64,000 nt of DNA from an uncultured Bryobacteraceae bacterium (lineage in GTDB: Bacteria; Acidobacteriota; Terriglobia; Bryobacterales; Bryobacteraceae): positions 310,001 to 374,000 of the forward strand of contig CALDSU010000005.1 in NCBI GenBank assembly GCA_937924525.1. Reading direction: 5' to 3'. The notes under the pieces were generated by a model that saw only the letters and a program-made list of their open reading frames with translations, made no database searches and was not told the origin of the DNA. Shown piece by piece: positions 9,262 to 20,584 of this stretch (the first letter of the stretch is position 1; each line of letters opens with the position of its first letter). Made by a program: the position numbers and the translations under genes.

Positions 9262-10267
9262 AATAACCGAGCCTCCAGAAAGCCCGCAATGGCGGCAGGC
9301 CCCGGGGCTGAACCAGTTTAACCTGGACCCGGCGGTACTTGCCATCGCGTTCCTGATTGGTCGGTGAGTAGCCAAGAATGTATTGATTCCTTAGTTCGAT
9401 GCCGATCTTCGCGGCGACGTCCGGCAGGTCGTTCAAATTGTCGATCGGGAAATGCCGGCCGCCGGTTTGTTCCGTGATCTCGCTCAGCAAGCCGGGGCCC
9501 GATAACTCCTCCGCCGTCCGCCCCCGCGAGGCGATCGGTTCGAAAATGCCGATCGCATAAATTTGCACGTCCGCCTCTCGAACCAGTTTCTTGATTTCGC
9601 TCTCGGTGTAGCGGCTGGAGTTGTCCCCGCCATCGGAGACGATGATGAGAGCCTTGCGGGAATTTTTCGCCTTGCGCATGGTGTGGAAGGCCAGATAAAC
9701 GGCATCGAGCAGCGCCGTCCGCCCCTTCGCCTGAGTAAAGGTCAGCTTGTTCTGGATCTCCTCGACCGAATGGGTGAAGTTGTGAGCCAACTCCGGGCGG
9801 TCGTTGAACTGAACCAGGAAGAACTCGTCCTCGGGGTTGGCGGTCTTGAAGAATTGAGCCACCGCCTGCCTCGATTTCGCCAGTTTGCTGCCCATGCTGC
9901 CGCTGGTGTCGAACACCAGCCCCACCGAGAGGGGAGCGTCTTCGCTGGCGAAATGGCTCACTTTCTGTTCGGCCTTGTCCTCAAACAGGCGGAAGTGTTC
10001 GCGCTCCAGGCCCGTCACAAACCGGTTGAGGGGATCGGTGACGGTTACGGGGATCAGCACCAGGCTGGTGTCCACCCGGATGTTGCTTCGCGGCGTGAGC
10101 TCAGATGGCCCGCTGGCCTGCTGCCGCGGGCGAGGTTCAATGGTAATCCGTTCTTTCTCTTCAGCTTGGAGGGCGGCGGCCAATCCGCAGAACACCAACA
10201 CGGCGGCAGCTCGCCTCCACCGCGTCAGCGAACAAAGACTCTGGCGATGCCTCGACCGGCTCTTCAT
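9245..10267 (-). CDS. Secreted VWFA-domain protein (TIGR03436-like), paralogue of the next gene
   Basis: About 340 aa. I chose the methionine at 10267 because it precedes a signal peptide with a basic N-region and hydrophobic core (AAAVLVFCGLAAALQA); a methionine at 10279 is also possible. Domain order matches the downstream paralogue: a beta domain (LIPVTVTDPLNRFVTGLEREHFRLFED), then VWFA with intact MIDAS (DTSGSM), GRTALLDAV and VSDGGDNSS, then LRNQYILGYSPTNQERDG. First gene of a three-gene minus-strand unit with the second VWFA gene and the Trp-rich small gene. It diverges from kdsB across a gap of about 100 bp that must hold both promoters. Confidence 0.87.
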   Translation of the reverse strand: MKSRSRHRQSLCSLTRWRRAAAVLVFCGLAAALQAEEKERITIEPRPRQQASGPSELTPRSNIRVDTSLVLIPVTVTDPLNRFVTGLEREHFRLFEDKAEQKVSHFASEDAPLSVGLVFDTSGSMGSKLAKSRQAVAQFFKTANPEDEFFLVQFNDRPELAHNFTHSVEEIQNKLTFTQAKGRTALLDAVYLAFHTMRKAKNSRKALIIVSDGGDNSSRYTESEIKKLVREADVQIYAIGIFEPIASRGRTAEELSGPGLLSEITEQTGGRHFPIDNLNDLPDVAAKIGIELRNQYILGYSPTNQERDGKYRRVQVKLVQPRGLPPLRAFWRLGYYAPSQ

Positions 10268-10374
10268 GTCCGGCTCCATCCATGTTCGACCAAAGTATAG
10301 CATGCTCGTTCCCGTCGACCTTCCGCCTTCTGCTCGGTTAGATTGTCACACCATGGGACGTGTTACCATTTCCT

Positions 10375-13607
<3,233 letters not shown>

Positions 13608-13669
13608 GCGGCGCCTGCGGACGTGGCTCGTTCTGCCCCTTCCCAGGGCTTGGCGTATCGGCAGAGCCG

Positions 13670-13714
13670 TTGACATAGGGGTAGGGGGTATAGGAGAATA
13701 CCCCACGGGGGTAT
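13670..13714 (+). promoter_or_regulatory. copA promoter with CsoR-type operator and stacked half-sites
   Basis: A TTGACA -35 box lies at 13670-13675. Just upstream of the copA ATG (13718) is the near-perfect palindrome ATACCCCACGGGGGTAT at 13698-13714, closely resembling the G/C-tract operators of CsoR-family copper repressors such as the Bacillus copZA site. A further GGGGGTAT at 13684-13691 forms a second palindrome with the same central ATACCCC half (6-bp spacer AGGAGA). One half-site can therefore pair either way. The downstream csoR gene gives a matching repressor. The -10 box is not clear; GAGAAT at 13694 gives an 18-bp spacer and would overlap the operator. Confidence 0.72.
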
Positions 13715-13717
13715 TGG

Positions 13718-16054
13718 ATGCCTTCGACCGAAATCACGACTGAGCACGCCACGATCCGCGTGCGGGGGATGACCTGCGCAGGCTGTCAAGCCGCCGTGCA
13801 GGCGGCTTTGCGGAGGGTTCCGGGGGTTGTGGAAGCCAGTGTGAACCTACTGACGCATCAGGCGGCGGTCGATTTTGATCCGGCGCGAGTGAAGCGGGAG
13901 GCGATTCTGGACGCCGTGCGCGCCAGCGGGTACGGAGCCGAACTGGCCAGTCCGATGGCCTGCAGCGTGGATGAGCAGTTGGACCAGGAGCGGCGGGAAC
14001 AAGCACGGACGCGAAAATTGCGCCGGCAGGCCCTGGCGAGTTTGGCTTGTGGCGCGGTGGCGATGCTGGCCTCGATGCCGCTGATGTCGCCGTACGGCGG
14101 CCATGCGGCGGATCCGCTGATGCGCTGGGCGATGGGCTGGCTGGAACCGGCGTTGCGCATGGCGCTGCCTTGGCTCTATGCCATTCCGCATGCGGCGCTG
14201 CACTACGGGTTGCTCGCCATGACCGCAGCGGTGCTCGCCACAGGAGGCCGGGAGTTTTTTGCCCGCGCCTGGTCGGCGGCGCGGCATGGCAGTTCCGACA
14301 TGAACACGCTGATCGCGCTAGGCGCCGGGTCCGCGTTCCTCTATTCCCTGGCCGCGACGTTCGCGCCCCAGTGGTTCCAGGGGCGCGGCCTGGCGGCGGA
14401 CGTGTACTACGAGGCCGTGATCCTGATCCTGGCATTCATCCTGACCGGGCGCTGGCTGGAAGCGCGGGCCAAGGGTCGCACGGTTTCCGCGCTGCGCAAA
14501 CTGGCGGCCTTGCAACCCAAGACCGCCCGCGTGCAGCGCAACCTGATCGAGCGGGAGATTCCGGTAGCGGAAGTGCGGAAGGGCGACATCGTGGTCGTGC
14601 GACCCGGGGAGCGGATTCCGGTGGACGGGGTGATCGTCGCCGGGACGACGGCCATCGACGAGTCGATGCTGACAGGCGAGCCGCTGCCGGTCGAGCGTCG
14701 CCCGGGCGATCCGGTGATCGGCGGCGCCGTCAACACCACCCGGGCGTTCCGCTACCGGGCCACGGCGGTGGGAGAGCAGGGCGTACTGGCGCGCATCGTC
14801 CAGATCATGCGGGAAGCCCAGGCGGCGCGGGCGCCCATGCAGAATCTGGCGGATCGCGTCAGCGCCGTGTTCGTTCCGGCGGTGGTGACGCTGGCGCTGA
14901 TTACGTTCGGCGTGTGGCTGGCGGTGGACGGAGAGCCGTTCCGGGCGCTGAATCTCGCGGTCGCCGTCCTGATGATCGCCTGCCCCTGCGCTATGGGTCT
15001 GGCGATTCCCGCGGCGGTCATGGTGGCGACCGGCAAGGGGGCGGAATTGGGCGTCCTGATTAAAGGTGGCGCAGCGTTGGAACGCGCCGCCTCCGTCGAT
15101 ACCGTCGTCCTGGACAAGACCGGCACGCTGACCGAGGGGCGGCCGGCGGTCACCGGTATCCGCCTGTCCGCGGAAACCAGCCTGTCGGAAAAGGAGGTGC
15201 TCGCGCTGGCTGCATCCCTCGAAAAGCTGTCCGAGCACCCGTTGGCGGCGGCGATCGTCGAGGCGGCGACGGCCCGCGGGGCGGACTGCGCGCCAGCCGG
15301 GAGCCTGGTGGCCCATCCCGGCCTGGGCGCGGAGGGCCTGGTCGGGACACGCCGCGTGTCGGCAGGCAGCGAGCGTTTTCTTCAGGAGCAGGGCATCGCC
15401 ACCGCCAGAGTGGCGAAGGCGGCCGACGAGATTGCCTCCACGGGGGGAACGCCGGTCCTGGTGGCGGTCGATGGCGAGGCCGTGGCGGTCCTCGCCATCG
15501 CCGACCCGCTGCGGCCTCAGGCCGCCGAGGCGGTCGCCCGGCTGAAAGCAGCGGGGTTGCGAGTGGTGATGCTGACGGGCGATCGCCCCGAGACCGCCCT
15601 GGCGATTGCCGCGCAGTGCGGCATCGACGAAGTCCGCGCCGGCTTGCTGCCGGACGCCAAGGTGGCCGTCGTCCGCGAACTCCGGGCCGCCGGGAGACGC
15701 GTGGCGATGGTGGGCGATGGCATCAACGACGCGCCGGCGCTGGCCGCGGCCGATGTGGGCATCGCCATGGGTTCCGGTTCGGACATCACCGCCGATGCGG
15801 GGGATTTTGTCCTGCTGCGGCCGCATCCCGGCCTGGCGGCCGTGGCGCTGCGCCTGGCGCGCCGCAGCCTGCGCGTCATGAAAGAAAATCTGCTCTGGGC
15901 ATTTGCCTATAACGCTATCAGTCTGCCGGTGGCCGCCGGAGCGTTGTATCCCGCTTTCGGGATCCTGCTCAGCCCCGTGCTGGCCAGCGCCGCCATGGCG
16001 TTCAGTTCGGTGAGTGTGGTTTCCAACAGCCTGCGTTTGAGGAGATTCCGATGA
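13718..16054 (+). CDS. copA: Copper(I)-exporting P1B-type ATPase
   Basis: Membrane pump of 778 aa that exports Cu(I) using ATP. One N-terminal heavy-metal domain carries GMTCAGC (about residues 17-22). Eight membrane segments are expected, with the transport motif CPCAMG at about 422. The phosphorylated aspartate lies in DKTGTLTEG (about 466), the ATP-binding HP motif in SEHPLAAA, and the hinge in [12 protein letters not shown]. Cu(I)-type residues of the last two spans are present (YN in [21 protein letters not shown]), so copper or silver rather than zinc is the substrate. The stop overlaps csoR (ATGA). Start 13718 lies 4 bases after the operator and has no well-placed ribosome-binding site; the GGAG at 13693 is about 20 bases away. 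Confidence 0.95.
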   Translation: MPSTEITTEHATIRVRGMTCAGCQAAVQAALRRVPGVVEASVNLLTHQAAVDFDPARVKREAILDAVRASGYGAELASPMACSVDEQLDQERREQARTRKLRRQALASLACGAVAMLASMPLMSPYGGHAADPLMRWAMGWLEPALRMALPWLYAIPHAALHYGLLAMTAAVLATGGREFFARAWSAARHGSSDMNTLIALGAGSAFLYSLAATFAPQWFQGRGLAADVYYEAVILILAFILTGRWLEARAKGRTVSALRKLAALQPKTARVQRNLIEREIPVAEVRKGDIVVVRPGERIPVDGVIVAGTTAIDESMLTGEPLPVERRPGDPVIGGAVNTTRAFRYRATAVGEQGVLARIVQIMREAQAARAPMQNLADRVSAVFVPAVVTLALITFGVWLAVDGEPFRALNLAVAVLMIACPCAMGLAIPAAVMVATGKGAELGVLIKGGAALERAASVDTVVLDKTGTLTEGRPAVTGIRLSAETSLSEKEVLALAASLEKLSEHPLAAAIVEAATARGADCAPAGSLVAHPGLGAEGLVGTRRVSAGSERFLQEQGIATARVAKAADEIASTGGTPVLVAVDGEAVAVLAIADPLRPQAAEAVARLKAAGLRVVMLTGDRPETALAIAAQCGIDEVRAGLLPDAKVAVVRELRAAGRRVAMVGDGINDAPALAAADVGIAMGSGSDITADAGDFVLLRPHPGLAAVALRLARRSLRVMKENLLWAFAYNAISLPVAAGALYPAFGILLSPVLASAAMAFSSVSVVSNSLRLRRFR

Positions 16055-16407
16055 GTCCGACGAACGAATTGCCCCGGGCTCCTTCCGCGTGCGCTTGCGC
16101 GGCCAAGGACGGGGGGAGGAAAGCTGTCGCGGTCGACCCCGAGATCAAGGCGGCCAACCTGGTGCGTCTGCGGCGCGTCGAAGGCCAGGTGCGCGGCTTG
16201 CAGAAGATGGTCGAAGAAGACCGCTACTGCCCTGACATCCTGATGCAGATCTCCTCGGTTCACGAAGCCTTGCGGGCCGTGGGGAAAGCGCTGCTGCGGA
16301 ATCATTTGAAACACTGCGCCACCGAGGCGATCAGGGCAGGAGATCCCGAACGCGCCGAAGCCGTTTACGATGAATTAGTCCAGATGATCTACCGGCATTC
16401 CCGTTAA
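16051..16407 (+). CDS. csoR: CsoR-family copper-sensing repressor
   Basis: A 118-aa DUF156 family protein. The diagnostic Cu(I) ligand set is exact in spacing: Cys60, His85 and Cys89 (C-x24-H-x3-C), embedded in [10 protein letters not shown] and [13 protein letters not shown]. The first helix contains [17 protein letters not shown], the DNA-contacting part of the family. Apo-protein should bind the palindrome upstream of copA and be released by Cu(I), so the operon is autoregulated. An N-terminal extension of about 30 residues carries two extra cysteines (SACACA, residues 14 and 16) not needed for the canonical site. It overlaps copA by 4 bases. Confidence 0.93.
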   Translation: MSPTNELPRAPSACACAAKDGGRKAVAVDPEIKAANLVRLRRVEGQVRGLQKMVEEDRYCPDILMQISSVHEALRAVGKALLRNHLKHCATEAIRAGDPERAEAVYDELVQMIYRHSR

Positions 16408-16441
16408 AACCGGGAAAAACGCAGCGGCGCTCCTTGCGAAC

Positions 16442-16675
16442 TCAGGACTCCGGGGAGGGGGCTGGTGGCGATTCCGGCGTGGTGGCGGACGTTTCGCCGC
16501 GGCGCTTGGCCCAGTACGAGCGCATTCGTTCCGCCGCCGCGCGCCGGGCTTGGGAATTCCACACGCGGCCCTTCCGGCCGCCCCCGCCGGCGGCAGCCCG
16601 CTCCAGCGCCTCGATGGTCTCGTCCAGACGCCGCTTTTCCTCTCGTAATTCGGCAATTGCTTTGGTCAGGTCCAT
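16442..16675 (-). CDS. Small coiled-coil protein downstream of tatC
   Basis: A 77-aa charged protein. Residues 1-30 (MDLTKAIAELREEKRRLDET) form a heptad-like coiled coil. The second half is basic, with RRAAAERMRSYWAKRRGE, a pattern reminiscent of short DNA-associated or nucleoid-type proteins common in Acidobacteria. The ATG directly abuts the tatC stop (TAG then ATG), so it is probably the third cistron of the tat operon. No signal peptide or membrane span. Function unknown; operon membership need not mean a role in export. Confidence 0.65.
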   Translation of the reverse strand: MDLTKAIAELREEKRRLDETIEALERAAAGGGGRKGRVWNSQARRAAAERMRSYWAKRRGETSATTPESPPAPSPES

Positions 16676-17851
16676 CTATCGAGTCAGAAAAGGCCAACTG
16701 ATGGAGAGGCTGTATCCGTACTTATTCATCGCGAAGTATATCAGACCCGCCGCCAGCAGCGCTACTGCGCCCGAAAAGATGAGCACATTCCGCCAAGGGA
16801 AACGGCGTCCTTCCCGCCCCAGCACCAACAAGTAGCTGGCGAAGATGCCCACATAGAACAGCACGCACATGGGCGTCGCGAACAACATCAGGTTAAAGAT
16901 GTCCGGCGTGGGAGTGATGATGGCGGCGACCACTACAATCGCCAGAATGGCGTAGCGGCTGTTCCGCAGCAGAAAGCCCGGCGTAACGATTCGCAGCAGG
17001 GTAAGAAAGAAAATCACGATGGGCAACTCGAACAGGATCGAAACGCCGAGCATGACGTTCACGAACAGGTCGAAATAGGAGACCATCGAGACCATCGGCG
17101 ACACGTTCACATCCCGGCCGATGCCCAACAGGAACGCCAGCCCGTAACGGAATGCGATGAAATACGCAAACAACCCGCCGGTGAGGAAAAGACCGGCCGA
17201 GCAGATCACAAAGGGGGCCGCCCAGCGGCGTTCGTGTTTATAAAGCCCGGGCGCGATGAACGCCCAGGCCTGATACAGCACCCACGGAGACGCCAGGAAG
17301 ATCGCCGAGAGAATCGGCAGCTTCACCCAGATGATGGAGAACTGGTCCATCGGATCGATCGCCACCAGGCGGGGCGGATCGATCCCGATCGTGCGCAACG
17401 CCTCCTCCGCCGGCCGTTGCACAAACAGCCACAGGCGTTCGCTAAAGAACAGCGATGCGACAAATGCAACGCCGAAGCCGTAGAGCGACTTGATGATCCG
17501 GTCCCGGAGTTCCTCCAGGTGCTCGAGGAACGACATGCGGAGCATGCCGTCGTCTTCGTCTTCCTCGTCCGGTTCCGGCGGCTTGGGCTCCGGCGGCGGG
17601 GGAGGCGCCGGCGCCGCATCCGCTGCGGGAACGGGAGCGGTTTCCTCCGTCTGGGGCGGCGTCGCGTACGGATCGTCGTACGCATACGTGCCGTAATCCG
17701 TGGCCGCCGCCGCTTCGCTGGATGGCGGAGCCGGTTCCGGCGTGGATGCCCCGCCCCCCACCCCCGCGGGAGCCGACTCGTCGGGCCCTCCGCCTGACGG
17801 CGCAAGCTGTTCAGAGGAAACCGAGGTTTCCTTCGGATCTTCCGATGCCAT
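16676..17851 (-). CDS. tatC: Sec-independent protein translocase TatC with long N-terminal extension
   Basis: Inner-membrane core of the twin-arginine translocase, which recognises RR signal peptides. The canonical domain begins near residue 103 with the family's SFLEHLEELRDR segment, followed by six predicted spans and the conserved periplasmic region P.DQFSII..P. The total of 391 aa is about 120 longer than usual. The surplus is an N-terminal low-complexity tail rich in Pro, Ala, Ser and acidic residues (PEPDEEDEDD before the core). It includes a tyrosine-rich patch, DYGTYAYDDPY (about 52-62), that resembles one in the TatA encoded upstream. Operon order is tatA-tatC-small gene. The start is followed by acidic codons throughout, with no shorter obvious ATG until the core. 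Confidence 0.92.
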   Translation of the reverse strand: MASEDPKETSVSSEQLAPSGGGPDESAPAGVGGGASTPEPAPPSSEAAAATDYGTYAYDDPYATPPQTEETAPVPAADAAPAPPPPPEPKPPEPDEEDEDDGMLRMSFLEHLEELRDRIIKSLYGFGVAFVASLFFSERLWLFVQRPAEEALRTIGIDPPRLVAIDPMDQFSIIWVKLPILSAIFLASPWVLYQAWAFIAPGLYKHERRWAAPFVICSAGLFLTGGLFAYFIAFRYGLAFLLGIGRDVNVSPMVSMVSYFDLFVNVMLGVSILFELPIVIFFLTLLRIVTPGFLLRNSRYAILAIVVVAAIITPTPDIFNLMLFATPMCVLFYVGIFASYLLVLGREGRRFPWRNVLIFSGAVALLAAGLIYFAMNKYGYSLSISWPFLTR

Positions 17852-17865
17852 CCTGATCTGTTCTG

Positions 17866-18354
17866 TTAAATGCCGACAGTCTTGTTCGCTTCCGGGTCCG
17901 GCTCAGGTTCCGCGCGCACGGCCCCCGGAGGATGGTTGTTGGCGATCGTGCCTTCCGGCGCGGCCGCTTCTGTCGTCAATTCAGCGCCCTGAGTTGCGGA
18001 AGCGCTTGAGGTGGACGTATCGGTTGCGGTGGACTCGCCCTGACCCGCCGCCGTCCCCTGGGGAGAACTGGAATAAGTCCCGTTCTCCGTGGAATAGGCG
18101 TCGTACGGATAAGAGGAATCGTAGTTATACGTGTCGTACGCGATCTTGTTGGTTTCCTCGCGTATCGGCTCGGTTTCCCGCTCCAGGTTTCTCATCTCCC
18201 GGTCGAACGTGGATTTCAGTTCGCTGGAGGCGCGGCGGAACTCGGTCATCGCCTTCCCGATCGTCTTGCCAAGCTCCGGCAGTTTCTTCGGCCCGAAGAT
18301 CAGCAAAGCGAGCAGGAAGATGAAGATCGTCTCCTGCCAGCCTAGGGGACCCAT
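17866..18354 (-). CDS. tatA: TatA/TatB-type translocase subunit with Tyr-rich tail
   Basis: Single-span pore or adaptor subunit of the Tat system. It has a short periplasmic N-terminus (MGPLGWQE), one membrane helix (about 8-21), the family hinge FGPKKLPELGK and an amphipathic helix. The extension of that helix (EFRRASSELKSTFDREMRNLERE) is TatB-like. Since no second TatA/B gene is visible nearby, it may serve both roles, which is inference. The tail (about 73-162) is disordered and has seven tyrosines between 73 and 94, echoing the patch in the TatC extension. First gene of the minus-strand tat operon. Confidence 0.9.
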   Translation of the reverse strand: MGPLGWQETIFIFLLALLIFGPKKLPELGKTIGKAMTEFRRASSELKSTFDREMRNLERETEPIREETNKIAYDTYNYDSSYPYDAYSTENGTYSSSPQGTAAGQGESTATDTSTSSASATQGAELTTEAAAPEGTIANNHPPGAVRAEPEPDPEANKTVGI

Positions 18355-18556
18355 CTTGTGCTCCTTCCCTCTTGCGGATTACCACCTTGATGATAGCGAT
18401 GCCCTTCCGGGGGCGTCAACCGCGCGCCGGTCCCGAAAAACCCGTCTGGTTCGGACCGCGCGGGCAGAACGCGGGAAACGGCCGGGAGCCGTCAGGCGCA
18501 CGCGGACAAAGACAAAATCGTGTACCGCATTGGCGGCGCCGCGCGTCACCCCCTTC

Positions 18557-19276
18557 GTGCGCCGCCTGGTCTGGCTGATCCCGCTTTGGTTCATTCTGTC
18601 GTCTGGTCCGGCGCTTCCGCAGCAATGGAGCGACCTTTCCACCCCGCAGCCGGTGGCTCCCGGCGACACGCTGGTGCTTGGGTTTTTGGGCGGGTTCGAG
18701 AAATGGGACGATGAGCACCGCAGCGTTCGGAGAACAGTCCTGCAACTGCGTCAGATGGCCCTGCCGGGAGTATGGACGGAATCGTTGGCTAACCGGCGTG
18801 TGAAGCTGGGCGTCGAATTGGTTCGGCGCGCGTTCGACTTCGATGCGAACGGGCGGCTGGATCCGGACGAGGCGAGCCGAGCCCGCGTGATCCTGTTCGG
18901 CCAGAGCCTGGGTGGCGCGGCCGCCATCCGGTGCGCCCGGGAGCTCAAGAAAACCGCGACGCCCGTGCTACTTACGATTCAGGTGGATAGCGTCGGAACC
19001 GGTGACGGCGTGATTCCGGCGAACGTGAGGGCCGCCGCCAACTTGTATCAGCGCGAGCCGCTGACCGTCTGGGGCTGCTCGTCCATTCGCGCCGCCGACC
19101 CGTCGCGCACCTCCATCCTCCGCAACCAGCGCTTTCACTATCCCTGGTTCCTCCCCGCTTTTCCGCCGGAGAGTTGGATGCGGCGGAACTTGGGCGGCGG
19201 TCATGCCCGGATGGAAGCGGACCCCCTCGTCTGGGCCGAAGTCCTGGGTCTGATCCGCAACGCAATTGACGAATAG
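18557..19276 (+). CDS. Exported alpha/beta-hydrolase-fold protein with EF-hand-like loop
   Basis: About 239 aa. The open frame runs upstream into tatA on the other strand, but the GTG at 18557 gives a good signal peptide (MRRLVWLIPLWFILSSG...). A nucleophile elbow GQSLGG (Ser about 117) follows a hydrophobic strand (ARVILF), as in serine hydrolases and lipases. Immediately before it is DFDANGRLDPDE (about 94-106), which fits the 12-residue EF-hand calcium loop. A candidate catalytic His lies in GGGHARM near the C-terminus, and the acid in VDSVG. The substrate is unknown; a lipid or ester is possible. Start confidence is moderate. Confidence 0.65.
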   Translation: MRRLVWLIPLWFILSSGPALPQQWSDLSTPQPVAPGDTLVLGFLGGFEKWDDEHRSVRRTVLQLRQMALPGVWTESLANRRVKLGVELVRRAFDFDANGRLDPDEASRARVILFGQSLGGAAAIRCARELKKTATPVLLTIQVDSVGTGDGVIPANVRAAANLYQREPLTVWGCSSIRAADPSRTSILRNQRFHYPWFLPAFPPESWMRRNLGGGHARMEADPLVWAEVLGLIRNAIDE

Positions 19277-19329
19277 GAACCGCTGGCCCGCGAGCCTGGC
19301 CAGGGCTATGATCGAGGAGGGTTCCTTCC

Positions 19330-19938
19330 ATGCACCTGCTGCCCACCAAAGAAGAGATTGTTCGCATTCTCCTGGAAACCGGGGCGCTCCGGTACGGTCA
19401 TTTTCAATATCCTTCGGGCCTGCGTTCGAACCAGTATCTCCAGTTGCCACTGGCCATGCGGTACTACCAATACGCGAAGCTGTTCGCTGTCGGCATCAGC
19501 CGGTTGTTGCGCGCCGACCCCGAGATTCGCGCCTTGATCCCAGAGTTGTCCCTGGTAACGCCGACGGTGGCGGGACTTCCGGTTGCGTATTCGTTATGTG
19601 AAGCTCTCCGCGCCCACCAGGTGTATTGGGCTGAGTCTGACGAAAGCGGCTTGCCGATCCACTTCCGGCAGTACGTGGAGCCCAAACGCGGCGAAGCGGT
19701 GCTGATGGTGGACGACATCCTCCGCTCGGGCCGGAAGTTCCTCGATCTGAGAAACCTGCTGATCAGCCAGGGAGCTTCGGTAGTGGGGGTCGCCGTAGTG
19801 ATCTATGAACCGTCGCCCGAAACGGCGGATCTCGGGGAACTGCCTCTGTTTTACCTGGCCAAACTCGAAGCGAAGTACTACGGCGAACATGAACCCGCCG
19901 AAGCGGAAACCATACCCCCCGAAGAGGTGTGGATCTAG
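19330..19938 (+). CDS. Orotate phosphoribosyltransferase-like PRTase
   Basis: A 202-aa type I phosphoribosyltransferase. The N-terminal segment (KEEIVRILLETGALRYGHFQYPSG) matches the hood region of orotate PRTases. The PRPP loop is VLMVDDILRSGRKF (about 133-146), with the two acidic residues and the S/T-G step expected. A C-terminal extension (YYGEHEPAEAETIPPEEVWI) is not typical of PyrE. The central substrate loop is reshaped (WAESDESGLPIHFRQYVEPKRGE), so the natural substrate may not be orotate, and I withhold the symbol. A strong GAGGAGG lies about 10 bases before the ATG. Confidence 0.75.
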   Translation: MHLLPTKEEIVRILLETGALRYGHFQYPSGLRSNQYLQLPLAMRYYQYAKLFAVGISRLLRADPEIRALIPELSLVTPTVAGLPVAYSLCEALRAHQVYWAESDESGLPIHFRQYVEPKRGEAVLMVDDILRSGRKFLDLRNLLISQGASVVGVAVVIYEPSPETADLGELPLFYLAKLEAKYYGEHEPAEAETIPPEEVWI

Positions 19939-20584
19939 GCGCTTGTAGCCCATAACACCATAAGTAAACAACTACTTAGCGCCCATACGGCAAACTGCTG
20001 AAGTCGGGTGCACTTTGTTACAACGTGGTGGCGATGAACGGTTTTCGCCTAGTACCCCCGTAGAATTCCACAGCCTTTTCCACAGAGTAAGTTGAAATCC
20101 TCCCGCCAGGGCTTTCGCCGAGGCAGACGAAGTCCCTGCGCCACGGAAAAAACTCGGGAGGTTGCCAGCGGGGGAAAGGCGCGGTGCGATCGGCTACCAG
20201 CAGAGGCGCCGGTCAGATCCAAAACAGGTCAGGCCCGAAGAACGTGATGCGGCAGTTCCGCCAGAAGGTCAGCGATGCCTTGGAGTCGCGCTCCAATACC
20301 GCAGCCACGTCGCTCCCCTCACCCCTCAGCAGCAGGCGTACCCGCACCCACCAGAACCGGAGCAGGACGGCGCTGACCAGGATCACCACCAATGACATTA
20401 CGGCGTGCAATCTGAGTGAGCATATCCCATCCGGTACAGTACGTCCATCCGGCAAAGGGACTACAAAGGGCTAGAGACCGACATCGCCATGCGGAACGGT
20501 CGCCATCCCATAGCCGGGCCGCGCGCGGGTCTCTCCCCCTTCCGGCACGAGTTACCGGGCGCGGGCGTCCCACCTCAGCTCCAG
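19939..20584. other. 646-bp mostly non-coding region with a strong paired element at 20099-20161
   Basis: No convincing protein homology is seen here. At 20099-20161 there is an outer stem (CCTCCCG with CGGGAGG) enclosing an 11-bp stem with one mismatch (20107-20117 with 20128-20138, CAGGGCTTTCG with CGAAGTCCCTG). The preceding 150 bases look less like the surrounding coding DNA and include two TTCCACA repeats at about 20066-20083, one of which (TTTTCCACA) fits a relaxed DnaA-box pattern. This could be a small structured RNA, a mobile-element end or a remnant. I could not match it to a riboswitch, tmRNA, SRP RNA or 6S RNA by eye. The right part overlaps the doubtful small ORF at 20213-20398. 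Confidence 0.4.
20213..20398 (-). CDS. Doubtful small membrane protein
   Basis: A 61-aa frame starting MSLVVILVSAVLLRFWWVRVRLLL, that is one hydrophobic span followed by basic residues, and then a soluble tail rich in aromatic residues (ITFFGPDLFWI). Third-position GC is high and similar to neighbouring genes. It lies upstream of nothing on the same strand and has no coupling partner. The frame stays open 19 codons further upstream. It could be a genuine small membrane protein, a fragment of a decayed gene or chance. Confidence 0.3.
   Translation of the reverse strand: MSLVVILVSAVLLRFWWVRVRLLLRGEGSDVAAVLERDSKASLTFWRNCRITFFGPDLFWI

Noticed and set aside
14318-15826. Minus-strand frame of 502 codons
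   Set aside because: Antisense to copA, whose motifs are complete; composition typical of a shadow.
20060-20085. TTTTCCACA and AATTCCACA as possible DnaA boxes or replication origin
   Set aside because: Only one site fits a relaxed box, there is no AT-rich region, and no dnaA or dnaN nearby.
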